From the NCBI GenBank assembly GCA_021202835.1, contig JAJQCI010000273.1, positions 1-7,207 on the forward strand: 7,207 bases of DNA. Direction: 5' to 3'. The notes under the pieces were generated by a model. The model worked only from the letters and a program-made list of their open reading frames with translations, had not been told where the DNA came from and searched no databases. Position numbers and translations under genes: made by a program. Below are positions 6,088-7,207 of the stretch, piece after piece. The stretch's first letter is position 1, and every line of letters begins with the position of its first letter. The DNA is from Clostridiales bacterium (GTDB lineage: Bacteria > Bacillota > Clostridia > Lachnospirales > CAG-274).

Positions 6088-6895
6088 AAATTTTTTTAAT
6101 CTTCCCCTGTCCTTTCTTATTTTCCAAAATGACAATGCATTTAAACAAGTCTTTAAAGCCGTTTATATTAAAGTCTTCCCCGTGAAGGGTGGAAATTATT
6201 CCCACTCCGGCGTAAGAGGCTTTTATAACAGCTTCTTTGTCGTCTTCACCCCCAAGCTCGTCAACTGCTATAACGTCGGGAGAAAGCCCCCTTATTAAAA
6301 TTTCGATTCCGTCAGGCTTTGAAAAGCCCTCTAAAACGTCGGCTCTTATGCCCAAATCGTTAAAACAGTTAAGCTCGCCTCTTTCATCGCAGACACCTAC
6401 TGTTAAGCCTTTTTCGCTTAAAAGTCTTATTGTGTCACGAAGAAGGGTTGTTTTTCCGCAGCCGGGAGGGGAGATTATAACCGTATTTTTAAAACCGTCT
6501 TTATAAACGTCAGTCAGCCTTTCACCGCAGCCCCTTACGTTTAAGGGAATTCTTATATTTAAAGACGTATAATCCTTTATTGTTTTTATCTTCCCTCCCT
6601 CTATAACCGCTCTTCCGCAGATTCCCACTCTGAAGCCTCCCTTCAGGGTTATAAAGCCCTTCTTTATTTCTTCTCTGAAAGCATAGGGGGAATATTCAGA
6701 CATTTTTGCCAAAGCTTCCTCCAGTTCTTCGGGCTTAAAAACGGTTTTAAGAATTTTTTCACTGTCGGGATACTTTAAAATAACCGGCTTGTCCGCCCGT
6801 ATTCTTATTTCGTTAAGCCCCTCAAGGTTTAAGCCTGAAAGCTCTTTTTTAAGCCCGGCGGTTAAATATCTGTTTATTATTCCCTGAATTTCCAT
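6080..6895 (-). CDS. spoIIIAA: Stage III sporulation protein AA (secretion-type ATPase)
   Basis: This 271-residue cytoplasmic ATPase of the secretion superfamily powers, or is thought to power, the SpoIIIA channel in the mother cell. Visible motifs in order are NEIRIRADKPV (about 28-38) and GFRVGICGRAV (about 87-97). The Walker A motif PPGCGKTT spans 143-150 (Lys148), followed by LLRD. CDERGE spans 169-174. The Walker B region PDVIAVDELG spans 206-215 (Asp212, Glu213), and the conserved STLHG motif spans 235-239 (His238). All catalytic positions look intact. It is somewhat shorter than the roughly 300-residue B. subtilis protein, ending soon after the G-GKI-KIY motif. The ATG is preceded by GAGGTGA about 6 nt upstream. 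It ends in TAG, overlapping the start of spoIIIAB. It is the first gene of the operon and faces a divergent intergenic region rather than efp, which precedes spoIIIA in B. subtilis. Confidence 0.96.
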   Translation of the reverse strand: MEIQGIINRYLTAGLKKELSGLNLEGLNEIRIRADKPVILKYPDSEKILKTVFKPEELEEALAKMSEYSPYAFREEIKKGFITLKGGFRVGICGRAVIEGGKIKTIKDYTSLNIRIPLNVRGCGERLTDVYKDGFKNTVIISPPGCGKTTLLRDTIRLLSEKGLTVGVCDERGELNCFNDLGIRADVLEGFSKPDGIEILIRGLSPDVIAVDELGGEDDKEAVIKASYAGVGIISTLHGEDFNINGFKDLFKCIVILENKKGQGKIKKIYA

Positions 6896-6915
6896 TAGGC
6901 GTCACCTCTTAATAA

Positions 6916-6943
6916 AGACTATGCCTCTTATTTTTAATTATTC
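6916..6943 (-). promoter_or_regulatory. Candidate sigma-E promoter of the spoIIIA operon
   Basis: On the minus strand GAATAAT (6937-6943) resembles the sigma-E -35 (KMATATT), and CATAGTCT (6916-6923) partly matches the -10 (CATACAMT), with a 13-nt spacer. In B. subtilis spoIIIA is transcribed by sigma-E in the mother cell, which supports looking for such a site. The match is imperfect, and transcription would start only a few bases before the ribosome binding site, so this is tentative. Confidence 0.3.
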
Positions 6944-6966
6944 CGTATATTTTATTTTGGGATTGG

Positions 6967-6996
6967 GAATATTTTAAAGACGGACCGAATATAAAT
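6967..6996 (+). promoter_or_regulatory. Candidate sporulation-type promoter for the divergent gene
   Basis: GAATATT (6967-6973) is an exact match to the sigma-E -35 pattern. AATATAAA starts 14 nt later (6988-6995) and matches the -10 pattern at five of eight positions. The region is very AT-rich, so chance matches are easy, and sigma-F/G readings are also possible. Confidence 0.22.
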
Positions 6997-7026
6997 TATT
7001 AAAACAATCGAAAAAAGGTGATATAA

Positions 7027-7207
7027 ATGGATAATTACAACGGAAGCCGCCGAACGGCCTTAAGGCAGAGCCTGAGAAGCGGTTCTAAACACAGCAGAGC
7101 CGGCGGTAGAGAAAAAAACAGCTTTCTTGTAAGGTTTAACATTTGCTTAACCCTTTGCGCTGCTTTAATTCTGTTTTCAAAGATTAACATAAATTTAACA
7201 AATAAAA
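7027..7207 (+). CDS. N-terminal part of a membrane-anchored protein (runs off the window)
   Basis: Sixty codons are visible with no stop before the window ends. The ATG is preceded by AAAGGTGA (7014-7021) 5 nt upstream. Residues 1-33 are hydrophilic and strongly basic, with many Arg, Lys and Ser. A single hydrophobic segment follows at about 33-51 (FLVRFNICLTLCAALILF), then a polar stretch (SKININLTNK). This is the layout of a type II membrane protein with a short cytoplasmic tail and the bulk of the protein outside. I do not recognise the family from this fragment. Clostridial M23-type metallopeptidases with a short basic tail and one anchor, some of them SpoIIQ-like, have a similar N-terminus, and the divergent position beside spoIIIA makes that worth testing, but nothing in the visible part proves it. 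Confidence 0.75.
   Translation, partial: MDNYNGSRRTALRQSLRSGSKHSRAGGREKNSFLVRFNICLTLCAALILFSKININLTNK

Noticed and set aside
1..7207. CRISPR arrays, tRNA or rRNA genes, insertion sequences, phage genes.
   Set aside because: I saw no regularly spaced repeats, cloverleaf sequence, transposase motifs or phage-like genes. Intergenic space is at most about 210 bp.

Overview
The window comes from an endospore-forming low-to-mid GC member of the Clostridia, probably a gut-type Eubacteriales lineage. The evidence is a spoIIIA sporulation locus in the canonical gene order, strong AGGAGG-type ribosome binding sites, AT-rich intergenic DNA, and a secreted BspA-like leucine-rich repeat protein carrying a dockerin. 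I cannot name the genus from the sequence.

Layout. Positions 1-211 are an AT-rich leader region with a 14-bp perfect hairpin, flanking direct repeats, and a good sigma-A-type promoter. Positions 212-2047 (+) encode a 611-residue exported leucine-rich repeat/dockerin protein. Positions 2106-2147 hold a 16-bp perfect hairpin that can terminate transcription from both sides, because the next eight genes are convergent. Positions 2149-6895 (-) are the spoIIIA operon, read right to left as spoIIIAA, AB, AC, AD, AE, AF, AG, AH, with tiny gaps or overlaps between genes. After a 131-bp divergent intergenic region, a plus-strand gene for a small N-terminally anchored membrane protein begins at 7027 and runs off the window.

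How the genes work together. In the known Bacillus subtilis and Clostridium systems the SpoIIIA proteins build a secretion-like channel in the mother-cell-derived membrane around the forespore. SpoIIIAA is the cytoplasmic ATPase, AB a PilC/GspF-like platform component, AC/AD/AE the multi-spanning membrane parts, and AF/AG/AH carry ring-building domains in the intermembrane space. This role comes from family knowledge; the sequence itself shows gene identity and order.

The most notable observation is spoIIIAC (5369-5563). It is full length, has a good ribosome binding site and GTG start, and both membrane helices are recognisable. Its frame is nevertheless interrupted by an in-frame TAG (codon 21) and an in-frame TGA (codon 26), both in the short loop between the helices. 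The other seven spoIIIA genes look intact and use TAG, TGA and TAA as ordinary terminators, so a changed genetic code does not explain it. This may be a decaying gene, an assembly or sequencing error, or less likely a gene split into two single-helix peptides. Apart from this I see no previously undescribed multi-gene system; most of the window is a well-known sporulation operon.
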